Translations under genes and position numbers: made by a program
NCBI GenBank assembly: GCA_002396085.1
Contig: DGWI01000043.1
Span: 1 to 32,033, forward strand
Source of the DNA: Porphyromonadaceae bacterium UBA4262
GTDB taxonomy: Bacteria > Bacteroidota > Bacteroidia > Bacteroidales > Muribaculaceae
Reading direction: 5' to 3'
Length of the DNA: 32,033 nucleotides
The notes under the pieces: model-generated
Database searches by the model: none
Seen by the model: the letters and a program-made list of their open reading frames with translations, nothing else
Told to the model about the DNA's origin: nothing
Part shown: positions 7,164 through 15,558 of the stretch, one piece after another
Layout: every line of letters begins with the position of its first letter
Numbering within the stretch: position 1 is the stretch's first letter

Positions 7164-8189
7164 ATGATGATGTATCGCTCACTCACATCGCTGCGAGGGC
7201 TGTTTGCCGTGGCTGTGGTGCTGTGTCACCGCCAGGTGGCGGGCTTTGACCACTGGGCGCACTGTGCGGTGGTGTTCTTCTTCATGTTCAGCGGCTTCCT
7301 GCTCACCCTGCGTCACGATGGCGCGGTGGAGGGCGGCTGGGGCGCGTGGGGGCGCTTTGTGGCGCATCGTGCCCGTCGTGTCTACCCCCTGCATCTGGCC
7401 GCGTGGGCGGTCTACGTCGGCATCTATGTGGCATTCTCGGTGCCCCTCGACTGGAAGCCTGCCGTGCTCAACGCGCTGCTGCTGCACGCCTGGGTGCCGC
7501 GTCACGACTACTATCTGTCGGTCAACGGGCCCGTGTGGTTATTGAGCGCGTTGATGCTGTGCTACGCCTGCCACCCGCTGCTGTGCCGGGCGTTGCGCCG
7601 CGTGAGGCTGCGCTGGCAGGTGCTGGGCGCACTGGTGGTGGCGTGTGCCATGTGTGGCGTGATGCCGCTGCTGCCCCAGGATGTGCTGACCTACGCCTAC
7701 TTCTGCCCGCCGCTGCGCCTGCTCGACTTCGTGCTGGGCATGGTGCTCGCACGGCTGCTGCGTGCGCTGCCCACCGATGTGCCGGTGGGCTCGCTGCAAG
7801 CCACCGCCAGTGAGGTCAGTGCTGTGGTGATTGTATTCGTCGTGTGGGCACTGTCACATTACACCGACATCTTGCAGCCGTGCGAGGATGTGGTGTGGTG
7901 GCTGCCTGTGGCGGTGCTCATCGTGACGTGTGCCGCCCATCATGGCGGTGGCGAGGGCTGGCTGTGCCGCGCGCTGTCGTGGCGGCCGCTGGTGTGGCTG
8001 GGCACGGTCAGTGCCGAGGTCTATGTGCTGCAATGCGTGGTGCCGCTGTTCTACAGTTATTGTGTTGCTCCGGTGCTCTATCACTACCTGGGACTCAACG
8101 TGCCCGGGTTGCCCATTGTTGCCCACCTGGGGCTGCTGCTTGTGGTGGCTGCTGTGGTGCACACGATAGCGACACATCGCCGATCATAG
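7164..8189 (+). CDS. Acyltransferase family 3 (OafA-like) membrane protein
   Basis: The 341-residue protein is very hydrophobic with about ten membrane helices. Near the start it has SLRGLFAVAVVLCH, with the conserved His at residue 22, then FFFMFSGFLLTLRH and HRARRVYPLHL, the usual marks of acyltransferase 3 proteins that acetylate or otherwise acylate sugars. Three ATG codons occur in a row at 7164, 7167 and 7170; the frame stays open upstream to 6900, but that part overlaps the glycosyltransferase in another frame and is not plausible. The 13-base gap to the glycosyltransferase indicates an operon. The substrate is unknown. Confidence 0.82.
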   Translation: MMMYRSLTSLRGLFAVAVVLCHRQVAGFDHWAHCAVVFFFMFSGFLLTLRHDGAVEGGWGAWGRFVAHRARRVYPLHLAAWAVYVGIYVAFSVPLDWKPAVLNALLLHAWVPRHDYYLSVNGPVWLLSALMLCYACHPLLCRALRRVRLRWQVLGALVVACAMCGVMPLLPQDVLTYAYFCPPLRLLDFVLGMVLARLLRALPTDVPVGSLQATASEVSAVVIVFVVWALSHYTDILQPCEDVVWWLPVAVLIVTCAAHHGGGEGWLCRALSWRPLVWLGTVSAEVYVLQCVVPLFYSYCVAPVLYHYLGLNVPGLPIVAHLGLLLVVAAVVHTIATHRRS

Positions 8190-8233
8190 CATAATTTAAC
8201 GGTCAAGAGCGTGCTAGGTTTGTGTTTTTTATC

Positions 8234-8241
8234 TACCTTTG
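8234..8241 (+). promoter_or_regulatory. -7 box before the dockerin/DUF1566-like gene
   Basis: TACCTTTG matches TAnnTTTG and lies 49 bases before the ATG at 8291. A clear TTTG at the expected -33 distance is not seen (the TTTG at 8219-8222 is too close). The position in a 101-base gap between genes supports it. Confidence 0.5.
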
Positions 8242-8290
8242 TGCCGTTTTTTTGGACAGTTTTAAACATGAATATTAACAAAACCTTAGC

Positions 8291-9784
8291 ATGAACACAA
8301 AATTACGCAACCTCGTGGTGGTTGCAGCCGTGGCGGCGGCCCCTTTGGCGATGGCCGATAACACGCTGGTAGTGCACACCACCGACGAGCCGGCACAGTT
8401 TGCCATAGCATCTGTGCAGCGGCTCACACTGGGCGAAGATGCCCTGACTGTGCTGGCTGGCGCCGAGCACCAGTTTCCCTACCCATCGATTGTAAAACTT
8501 GATTTCCGGGCTCAAACTGTCGGTGATGTCACCGGCGACGGCACGGTCGACATCAGTGATGTCAATGCCATCATCAACATCATGCTGGGCAAAACAGTTA
8601 CAAGCGACGAGTTACTAGTTGCAAGTGACTTGACTGGCGACGGCAAGGTTGACATCACCGATGTTAACAATGCCATCAACATGATGTTGGGCAAGTCTCA
8701 GGCCACCACATCGCCTGCAGGTAGCGACCGCATGCTCGTCTATCGTGCCGATGGCTCTACCGATGTCTTTGAGGTCGACCGTGTTACAGACATCACCTTT
8801 GTTGAGATACCCGAAGCCACAACATCAATCACGCTGGTTGATGCCGACGACTCGTCGGTGCGTGCTCGCGTGACCAAGACCGAGGGCACTGCGCGCTACG
8901 AGGTGGCATGCTATGCCGCGAGCGATACACCCGATGATATCGAGGCATATATCCAGGCCCACAAAAAATTCAACCGCAAGAACGATGGTGTCGTTGAATT
9001 CATCGACTTGAATCCGTCGACCGACTATGTCGTTGCTGCATTGGCCTACGATGAATATGACATTCCTTGCGAGGTGAGCACACTGGCTTTTGCCACTGCC
9101 GAGCGTGTAATCTCGGCTCCCGCTCAGGTGGGTGACTACCTGTATAGCGATGGCTCGTGGAGCACCGAACTCAAGACGACCAAGTCGGTTGTGGGCATCG
9201 TCTACTCTACCGATGTCACCGATGCCGACCGTGCACTGGGTTATACCAATGGATATGCCGTGGCGCTGAAAGATGCTGCCAAGGCCGCTTGGGCTACCGA
9301 GGGCAATGAGAATCAGAGTGGCTCGATGATAACCGACGAGGGTGAGGTCACCGACCGTGAAGGCCTGACCCGCACGCGCACCATGCTAGACAATGCCGAG
9401 ATTCATCCTGCCGCCCAGGCTGCTCATGACTATGCCGCTGCGCCTTATGGTACCAGTGGCTGGTTCCTGCCTGCTGCCGGTCAGTGGGTCGAATTGATGG
9501 CCAATCTAGGTGGCTTGGATGCCGCAGGATTTGAGCGCTCAGAGTCGGGCGTGGCCACGTGGAGTGCTGCCGATGCCGCTGCTGCCATCGATGCAGTCAA
9601 CACTCGTCTGTCGGCCGTGGGTCAGGGCAAATATGAATTGCTCAACAAGACCTATTATTGGAGTGCCACCGAGCGTAGTGTCGCCACGGCTTATTATCTG
9701 TATCTGAATGCGAACTACAACATGAGTCTGCAACTCTATTACAAGAACAATGAATTTGACGTGCGCCCTGTCATTGCGTTTTAA
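8291..9784 (+). CDS. Secreted protein: dockerin-like doublet, FN3-like, DUF1566-like domain
   Basis: The 497-residue protein has a signal peptide (about 1-22, cut after AMA). A short LVVHTTDEPAQFAIASVQRL segment (26-45) and a similar MLVYRADGSTDVFEVDRV segment (148-165) belong to a motif common in Bacteroidales secreted proteins. Between them lies a two-unit dockerin-like calcium-binding module (77-136), each unit of the form DxTGDGxVDIxDVN..IN.MLGK. A fibronectin-III-like domain follows (about 178-272), then a domain (about 278-497) with GWFLPAAGQW, YYWSATE and terminal VRPVIAF, as in the DUF1566/FISUMP group of lectin-like surface proteins. It has a shorter relative 27 bases downstream. The function is unknown; adhesion or glycan contact is a guess. 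Confidence 0.75.
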   Translation: MNTKLRNLVVVAAVAAAPLAMADNTLVVHTTDEPAQFAIASVQRLTLGEDALTVLAGAEHQFPYPSIVKLDFRAQTVGDVTGDGTVDISDVNAIINIMLGKTVTSDELLVASDLTGDGKVDITDVNNAINMMLGKSQATTSPAGSDRMLVYRADGSTDVFEVDRVTDITFVEIPEATTSITLVDADDSSVRARVTKTEGTARYEVACYAASDTPDDIEAYIQAHKKFNRKNDGVVEFIDLNPSTDYVVAALAYDEYDIPCEVSTLAFATAERVISAPAQVGDYLYSDGSWSTELKTTKSVVGIVYSTDVTDADRALGYTNGYAVALKDAAKAAWATEGNENQSGSMITDEGEVTDREGLTRTRTMLDNAEIHPAAQAAHDYAAAPYGTSGWFLPAAGQWVELMANLGGLDAAGFERSESGVATWSAADAAAAIDAVNTRLSAVGQGKYELLNKTYYWSATERSVATAYYLYLNANYNMSLQLYYKNNEFDVRPVIAF

Positions 9785-9811
9785 TGTTAACCTTCTAAAG
9801 AATTCACTGCT

Positions 9812-10987
9812 ATGAAAAAGATATCTTCTGTATTGATGATCGCCTTATTGGTGGTTGCCGTCGTGGCACAGACACCCAAGTCGCGCAAACGCATGATTGT
9901 TAACATTGGTGGAACGACCATGGCCTATGCTGTGGATCGTGTGGACAGCATCACATTTGATTATGTCAATCCTGTGGAGGTAACACTCGCGCTCAACTCG
10001 TCGGCAGGATATTCGATTAAAGTCAATGTCACAAAGCCTGACGATTGCAGCCACTATCAGGTTGCCATTTACCCTGCTGGCGAGCAAGTGGCAGATGTTG
10101 CAGCCTATGTGAGTGAGCATGCTTCCTACGACATGACAGTCTCTAAAGAACTGGAATTGGGTGGTCTCACTCCCAACACCGACTATGTGGTGGCAGCATT
10201 AGCCTACGATCGCTATGACATGGCCAGTGGGGTGACTACACTCAATGTGTCGACAGTTGAGGCAACCGACGCCGAGTTGCCCAAGGTTGGCTATATCCTC
10301 TATGCCGATGGCTCGTGGACACGTCGCCTCGACAAGAACCGCACCCCAGTGGGCATCATCTTCTCGACCACAACTAGCGAGGCCGACCAAGCTCGTGGAT
10401 GGACCAAGGGCTACGCTCTGGCTCTGCGCAATGCTGCTAGCGAGATCAAGTGGGCGGTGGCACCAGCGGCCAATCAGGCAGGTGACCACTATACCTCGGC
10501 CGACAGTCTGGGTTTCCAGACCGACAAGGATGGCTACACCCACACCCAGACCCTGATTGTTCAGGGTTCCGGCAAGTATCCTGCTGCCGATGCTGCTGTG
10601 TCCTATGCAGCAACAGTGCCGGCAGGCACTAGCGGGTGGTATCTGCCCAGTTCAGGACAGTGGTTCGATATCTGTGTGAATCTGGGTGGCATGCCCCAAC
10701 AGATGCCGCGTGTGGGCAATACAGAGGGCTATTGGAATGACCCACAGTGCGTTTCAAGTTGTCTGAGTCGCATCAACGAGTACTTGAGCCTCAGTGGTGC
10801 GGCCAACTACGAGCCCATCACGGTCGCCAGTGGCGATTATCTGTGGTTCTGGGCTTCGTCCGAGAGCAGTAGTGAGCAAGCCTATGCCGTGTTCTTCGAC
10901 CAGGATCAGTTGGTGGTTGAGATTGCGCCTTATTTCAAGCACTATGGCTTCTCAAGCAACCGTGTGCGTCCGGTGATTGCATTCTAG
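9812..10987 (+). CDS. Secreted paralogue of the preceding protein, without dockerin module
   Basis: The 391-residue protein has a signal peptide cleaved at VVA|Q (about residue 19), one copy of the MIVNIGGTTMAYAVDRVDSITF motif (28-49), an FN3-like domain (about 53-150) and a DUF1566-like C-terminal domain with GWYLPSSGQWFDICVNLGG and the same VRPVIAF end as its neighbour. The shared phrases TDYVVAALAYD, GYILYADGSW/GDYLYSDGSW and LNLGG-type segments show that the two genes are duplicates. This copy lacks the dockerin-like doublet and the second motif. The 27-base gap suggests co-transcription, and a strong hairpin at 11011-11047 ends the unit. No catalytic motif is visible and the function is unknown. 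Confidence 0.75.
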   Translation: MKKISSVLMIALLVVAVVAQTPKSRKRMIVNIGGTTMAYAVDRVDSITFDYVNPVEVTLALNSSAGYSIKVNVTKPDDCSHYQVAIYPAGEQVADVAAYVSEHASYDMTVSKELELGGLTPNTDYVVAALAYDRYDMASGVTTLNVSTVEATDAELPKVGYILYADGSWTRRLDKNRTPVGIIFSTTTSEADQARGWTKGYALALRNAASEIKWAVAPAANQAGDHYTSADSLGFQTDKDGYTHTQTLIVQGSGKYPAADAAVSYAATVPAGTSGWYLPSSGQWFDICVNLGGMPQQMPRVGNTEGYWNDPQCVSSCLSRINEYLSLSGAANYEPITVASGDYLWFWASSESSSEQAYAVFFDQDQLVVEIAPYFKHYGFSSNRVRPVIAF

Positions 10988-11010
10988 GCGATCATAAACA
11001 TTCTATAAAT

Positions 11011-11047
11011 CAAAGGCATCAACGAGTAACCCTCGTTGATGCCTTTG
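11011..11047. terminator. Bidirectional terminator hairpin
   Basis: A perfect 16-base-pair stem (11011-11026 with 11032-11047) encloses a 5-base loop. It sits between the convergent ends of the gene at 9812-10987 and the acyltransferase at 11050-12093 and could serve both. Confidence 0.8.
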
Positions 11048-11049
11048 GC

Positions 11050-12093
11050 TTACATTAAATATCGATTGGCCAGTGGTATCTTGCTCAGCAGCCATATCAT
11101 CACGCAGGACACGGCAAAAATCCCTAATGTGTAGAGCGGGATGAAATAGACTGCAGGCAACCATGAAGAATCAATGCCGTGCGACACGCTGTAGCGTATG
11201 ACAAGCACATGCACCAAGTAGATGCCGAAACTGAGCCGTGATGCCTGTGCCACTAGTCGTTGCCATCCAGCAGATAAATGCCATTGATGACTTGTCATCA
11301 GCACAAACACCGCTATCGATTCGGCCAGGACTGTCGGTGTGAGATAGTTGATCATCAGATTAGAAGCCTTGCCTGTGAAGCGCGAGTAGAAATATGTCCC
11401 GCAAATCATGGCGACAAAAGCGGCGATTCCCAGTGCGTAGAACACACGCCGCTGTCGCTGGGTGGGTCTGTAGGCATACAGGAAGTGACCCAGCACAAAG
11501 TAGCCGCTATATCCAGCCGCAATGTCGATGTAGAGCGAGTGATAGAACTTGTCCAGCATCTTCACCACCACGGGGCTGCCATGCTGCTTGGCGATAGCCA
11601 GTGCTGATGGGATGATAATGGCTGTCACAAGCGCGATGACGATAAAATAGCGTTCGGTCGTCTTGTCAACAGTGATGGCACGCAGCAACGGCACTGCAAT
11701 GTATAGGCCCACCAGCATCTTGATATACCAGAAGTGACTGGGGCCTGTCAGCAACAGGATGAGTGACTTGGATGCAGGGCCGGCATTAATCTTGTCGAAC
11801 GAGTAGACATAGGACCAAACGAAGAAGGCAACCACGATGCGCAGCAAGTTCTTGCCGTAGAGATGACGCAGACTCAGGCGGCGAGACGGGTCAAGAAACA
11901 ATGCACCAGAAATCATCAAGAACACTGGCACACACCATCGAACAGCAGCATGATAGACCACCCTGACATTCCATTCGGCCGATGGAAAGCCATCGACAAA
12001 GTGCTGCGCCGATGCGTGCAGCATGATCACAGCCAATGCGGCCACCACACGCAGCAAGTCGAGCGAGATCACTCGCCCACTAGATGAAGCCAT
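11050..12093 (-). CDS. Acyltransferase family 3 membrane protein
   Basis: This 347-residue integral membrane protein begins MASSSGRVISLDLLRVVAAL and has the family features LDLLRVVAALAVIMLHAS (conserved His), VPVFLMISGALFLDP and SFGIYLVHVLVI near the C-terminus, with about ten helices. Proteins of this group O-acetylate glycans or are involved in related acyl transfers. The frame is open to 12144, but a -7 box at 12120-12127 lies inside that stretch. The ATG at 12111 would then be nearly leaderless, so 12093 is preferred. It is not clearly similar in detail to the acyltransferase at 7164-8189. It stands alone between two hairpin terminators. Confidence 0.8.
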   Translation of the reverse strand: MASSSGRVISLDLLRVVAALAVIMLHASAQHFVDGFPSAEWNVRVVYHAAVRWCVPVFLMISGALFLDPSRRLSLRHLYGKNLLRIVVAFFVWSYVYSFDKINAGPASKSLILLLTGPSHFWYIKMLVGLYIAVPLLRAITVDKTTERYFIVIALVTAIIIPSALAIAKQHGSPVVVKMLDKFYHSLYIDIAAGYSGYFVLGHFLYAYRPTQRQRRVFYALGIAAFVAMICGTYFYSRFTGKASNLMINYLTPTVLAESIAVFVLMTSHQWHLSAGWQRLVAQASRLSFGIYLVHVLVIRYSVSHGIDSSWLPAVYFIPLYTLGIFAVSCVMIWLLSKIPLANRYLM

Positions 12094-12119
12094 TTGAGTT
12101 TGTTGGGTCATTGCAGCGG

Positions 12120-12127
12120 CAAAGGTA
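12120..12127 (-). promoter_or_regulatory. -7 box of the second acyltransferase gene
   Basis: On the minus strand this reads TACCTTTG, a full match to TAnnTTTG. The expected transcription start near 12113 rules out the longest open frame (to 12144) and favours the ATG at 12093. No clear -33 TTTG is seen. Confidence 0.5.
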
Positions 12128-12164
12128 GCAATTAATTTCGACACCGCGAGCCAGCAGTGCAGTT

Positions 12165-12204
12165 AAAAAGCCCCCGGCATGGATTCAGTACCTTGCCGGA
12201 GGCT
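12165..12204 (-). terminator. Intrinsic terminator after the 1014-residue surface protein gene
   Basis: On the minus strand AGCCTCCGGCA (12204-12194) pairs with TGCCGGGGGCT (12179-12169), 10 of 11 positions, with a 14-base loop, and is followed by TTTTTAA (12169-12163). This is a textbook Rho-independent terminator, 22 bases after the stop codon of the gene at 12226-15270. Confidence 0.85.
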
Positions 12205-12225
12205 TCATTATCGGTTCATTCAGAC

Positions 12226-15200
12226 TTAGCGCACAATGTACTTGCGGCCATTCTGGATGTAGACACCCTGCGAGGGCTTGCCGTTGAGGCGGCGACCCAT
12301 CAGGTCATAGATGGGAGCGTTCTCATCGAGTTGCTCCGCATTGACATCGTTAATACCAGTGGCAATGGTAGTCAAGACATAGTTCTTGTCCAGGTTGCCG
12401 TTGGCAAAGTTGACGACATCGGTGACAGGCTCGAAACCTTCGGCTGCAACGGTCACATCATACTCCAGACCTGCCTGGAAGACGGGCATAGTGTAGTTGC
12501 CGTCGGCATCGGTGGTGGCGGTATAAGTCACATTGTTGTTAATCACGCGACGGGGTGCGCCCTCGACAGACTCGGTGGGCTCCTCGGCAGCGGGTCGTGC
12601 AATCAGCGTGATGGTGGCACTGGCCACGCCGTTGCCCTGCTCGTCAGTTACCTTGCCGCTCATCGTGGCAGGTTCGTTGCTCACGCTCAGGTACATAACA
12701 GGCAGGTTGCAGGCGGTGTAAGTGTTGGGCAGTGAGGTGTCGCTGGCGCGATAGATGCTCTGGCCAGTGACCGTGTTGTCCTGCTCAAAGTAGGTTGTTG
12801 CCCAACCGCTGCTCTCGCTGTGGGCACAGATGCGCAGATTCTTACCCGTGTAGACGAATGGTTCGGCCAATTCAATAACAAGAATATCGGTGCTCTCGCG
12901 AGTGACGTCGAAGGTGTAGTTGTCATTATAGACCTGCGTCATGGCAGCGGTCTTGTCGGCATCGAGCAGCACCTCTTGCGGGGTGGCATCCTCGGTGTTC
13001 TCAATCCACACTTGCACATTGGCAGTGATAGACTTGGCGGTAGAACCCTTGCCACGGAAGGCAATGCGAGTAATCTTGGTGCCGGGAGCCATGTTGAGCA
13101 GGCTGGCGGGGTAGACGGTCTCACTCTCACTCTTGTTGTTGTAGAGTTCCAGAGGAGCGCTCTTGCGGCTGTCGGTCACCTTGACCTCACCCACCTGGAT
13201 GTCGGCAGTTGCCAACTCCTCGGTGACAGTAACGTTGACCACATCGCTAGTGGCGGTGAAGTTGCTGCCGGTGAACTCAACATAAGCCTCAAACGTACCA
13301 GTCTCATGGGCCATGCCGCTGAACTCGTAAGTGTTCTCGCCGTTGGCGGCCAATTCGATAGCCTCGGTTTCGGCAATCACCTCGCCATCCAGGTAGAGGC
13401 GGGCGGTGTAACTCTCGGCCTCCTCAATGTTCTCGGTGAGGTTGCGCAGGGTTGCTGTGACATTGAGTGGGTTGTTGACCATTGCAACACTGGGGATGGT
13501 TGCGCTGGTGACGAAAGCATCGTGTTCGACCTCGGCCAACTTGTAGCCCAAGATGTCATCAATGCGGGCGTTGCCAGCAGCAAAGGCAACATAGACCTCA
13601 CCAGCGGGGATGTTGTCGATGGTGAAGCGAGTGAAGTTGTACTTGGTGTTTGTGCCCCATGCAGTGCCTGTGTACTCGCTAGTCAGGCAATCGGCTTCGT
13701 TCTCTGCATTGATGTCGAGTGTGCGCACCAGTGTCCAGTTGTGGCGGTCGGCTGAATAGTAGACCTCAACCTTCGACACATCACCATAGTTGCGTGCAGC
13801 AGCAAACGACATGGCATCGCCCTCGGCAACCTCCATCTTGGGTGAGATGAGCATCGACGGAGTGGTGTTCTCGTTCACGGCATAGTACTGATTGTTGCCG
13901 CTGACCAGTTTACGGCTGACCTCCCAGTTGCCCATATTGATCATGTTGCTCGGCATCTGGCCGTCCTCAAAGTTGACAAACCACTTGCTGGGGTCGGCAA
14001 CTTCGCCCTTGAGGTTGACAACGATATCTTCGATGCCCTCGCCCTTGATGGTGAGTGTGCCGGTCTTGGAGCCAGTGACAGTCGAGGCCAACTTGATAGT
14101 GATGTCCATCTGCTCGTGCTTGGCGATGGTGGTAGCAGTAGCATCAGTGCTGAAGCCCTCGCCCTCAACAGCGATGGTGGTCACTGGCAGTGGTGCGGCA
14201 CCGTCATTATAGAGGGTGACAGTCTTGGTGACCTCGGTGTTGGTGGCACCCAGGTCGAGTTCACTACCCGTGGTCAACTCGGTCATGCCGTCATATAGTC
14301 CTGCGATGGGAGCATAAGGTACCGGTGTGTAGTTGCGGATGCCACGGTTCGTTCCTGTGATGCCCTCGAACACGTCGTAGCGGCGTGCCTTGGTGTCCTT
14401 GCCAACTTCAGGCTCAATCGAGGCCTCGTCAATCATTACCGACACCACAATCTCGTCGCTCTCGGCCCCCACGGCCAGGTCGGTAGTGATGGGCTGCGTA
14501 GTGAGCACACGGTCAATCACATAGTCCATCGAACCCTCGGCAGGCTTCATCAGAGCAATCTGCAAGTTGTAGCCCTCGTCGCCGCTGGTCAGGTCGATGT
14601 CGCCTGTGTTCTTAACCTTGACGGTGGCTTTGACCTCAAACTGATTGTTCTCGTCGCAGTCGATGTTCTGCTCGGCAATGGCGGGAACCACGCTAGTGAT
14701 GGTCAGAGCGCGCTGCAGCACCACATTGGCACTGGTGGCGGTGAAGTCGTCGATGTAGACATTCTGGGCACGAATGCCGATGTAGGTGTCGGCTTCGATG
14801 CCAGTAAGTTCAATCTCAGTGTAGTCGATGCTCACCAGACCTGGATCTTCATAGGCAATCTCTTCACCCATGACCCAAGTAGTGCCATCTTTGGTCATCT
14901 TGAAGAACTTGACTGAACTGTCACTGGTACTGCTGGTTTTCATGGCCTGCAAGGTCACTGTACCACTCACGGCTGGAGTGATGAGCAAGTCGTTGAGATC
15001 GACATTGGCCTCTTCCCAGAAGTCATAGTAAAACTGGTCGCCTGCTTGGAGACAGCCCGACGCGTCGATGCCGTTGTCGCTGACATAGGTGTAGGTCACC
15101 TTCTGGGCCGAGTAAGATCCTGTACTTACCAGGTGACTCCATCCTGGAGCCGCCTTGAATGCAGGGTCGCTCGTGTCGATAGCCGTGTTGAAGTCGGCCT

Positions 15201-15270
15201 TGTAGCTCCCCTGTGCGCTGCCGGCTAGAGCCAGTAGCGACATCATGCTAAAAAAGAAAAATTTTCTCAT
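12226..15270 (-). CDS. Large secreted surface protein, cleaved-adhesin-like, T9SS-type C-terminus
   Basis: The 1014-residue protein has a signal peptide cut at GSA|Q (after residue 19). Two regions (about 22-175 and 435-590) look like jelly-roll 'cleaved adhesin/choice-of-anchor J' domains, for example KWFVNFEDGQMPSNMINMG and TRFTIDNIPAGEVYVAFAAG. Between and after them are Ig-like repeats with TVTLYNDGAAPLPVTTI. A carboxypeptidase regulatory-like domain lies near residues 865-950 (MSGKVTDEQGNGVASATITL). The last 50 residues, with IYDLMGRRLNGKPSQGVYIQNGRKY, resemble a Bacteroidota C-terminal sorting signal. No catalytic centre is recognised, so a role in adhesion or glycan binding is inferred. 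It is a monocistronic unit, divergent from the amylases. Confidence 0.75.
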   Translation of the reverse strand: MRKFFFFSMMSLLALAGSAQGSYKADFNTAIDTSDPAFKAAPGWSHLVSTGSYSAQKVTYTYVSDNGIDASGCLQAGDQFYYDFWEEANVDLNDLLITPAVSGTVTLQAMKTSSTSDSSVKFFKMTKDGTTWVMGEEIAYEDPGLVSIDYTEIELTGIEADTYIGIRAQNVYIDDFTATSANVVLQRALTITSVVPAIAEQNIDCDENNQFEVKATVKVKNTGDIDLTSGDEGYNLQIALMKPAEGSMDYVIDRVLTTQPITTDLAVGAESDEIVVSVMIDEASIEPEVGKDTKARRYDVFEGITGTNRGIRNYTPVPYAPIAGLYDGMTELTTGSELDLGATNTEVTKTVTLYNDGAAPLPVTTIAVEGEGFSTDATATTIAKHEQMDITIKLASTVTGSKTGTLTIKGEGIEDIVVNLKGEVADPSKWFVNFEDGQMPSNMINMGNWEVSRKLVSGNNQYYAVNENTTPSMLISPKMEVAEGDAMSFAAARNYGDVSKVEVYYSADRHNWTLVRTLDINAENEADCLTSEYTGTAWGTNTKYNFTRFTIDNIPAGEVYVAFAAGNARIDDILGYKLAEVEHDAFVTSATIPSVAMVNNPLNVTATLRNLTENIEEAESYTARLYLDGEVIAETEAIELAANGENTYEFSGMAHETGTFEAYVEFTGSNFTATSDVVNVTVTEELATADIQVGEVKVTDSRKSAPLELYNNKSESETVYPASLLNMAPGTKITRIAFRGKGSTAKSITANVQVWIENTEDATPQEVLLDADKTAAMTQVYNDNYTFDVTRESTDILVIELAEPFVYTGKNLRICAHSESSGWATTYFEQDNTVTGQSIYRASDTSLPNTYTACNLPVMYLSVSNEPATMSGKVTDEQGNGVASATITLIARPAAEEPTESVEGAPRRVINNNVTYTATTDADGNYTMPVFQAGLEYDVTVAAEGFEPVTDVVNFANGNLDKNYVLTTIATGINDVNAEQLDENAPIYDLMGRRLNGKPSQGVYIQNGRKYIVR

Positions 15271-15310
15271 TTCGAGTTGTTTATGTTAGTTTGATAGAGT
15301 AAATTTGGTG

Positions 15311-15318
15311 CAAAATTA
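15311..15318 (-). promoter_or_regulatory. -7 box of the surface protein gene
   Basis: On the minus strand this reads TAATTTTG, which fits TAnnTTTG and gives a leader of about 35 bases before the ATG at 15270. A second match, TAAATTTG (15370-15363), lies further upstream. The 288-base divergent gap holds no other gene. Confidence 0.45.
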
Positions 15319-15512
15319 GAAATAACATTCTATTTCAGCAATTTTCAACAAAAATCTTCAACCAAATTTATATTTTTTTAGTTGTACGCGTGTGGGAGAC
15401 CTTTACTACCACAGTAGTCTAGAGCCAAATGACAGTCTTGAGTGCAAACGATTGCGCTATAAGTAAGGTGACAATTGGTTGGAATCAGTAGGGTGAAGTT
15501 GCGATTTTTTCT

Positions 15513-15520
15513 TATTTTTG
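15513..15520 (+). promoter_or_regulatory. -7 box of the secreted amylase cluster
   Basis: TATTTTTG fits TAnnTTTG and places the transcript start about 30 bases before the ATG at 15559. A poor -33 element precedes it. It is the only good match just before the first amylase gene. Confidence 0.4.
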
Positions 15521-15558
15521 TAGATATTTTTAGCAAAAAACATTAAAACACCAGAATA

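Noticed and set aside
6185..7186. 333-codon minus-strand frame across the glycosyltransferase gene
   Set aside because: It is low-complexity, rich in His, Gln and Ala, and antisense to a recognisable GT2 enzyme.
12226..15270. Cohesin or scaffoldin partner for the dockerin-like modules
   Set aside because: The beta-rich domains match cleaved-adhesin and Ig-like types by eye; no repeated cohesin-like block is seen. A structural search would be needed to exclude it fully.
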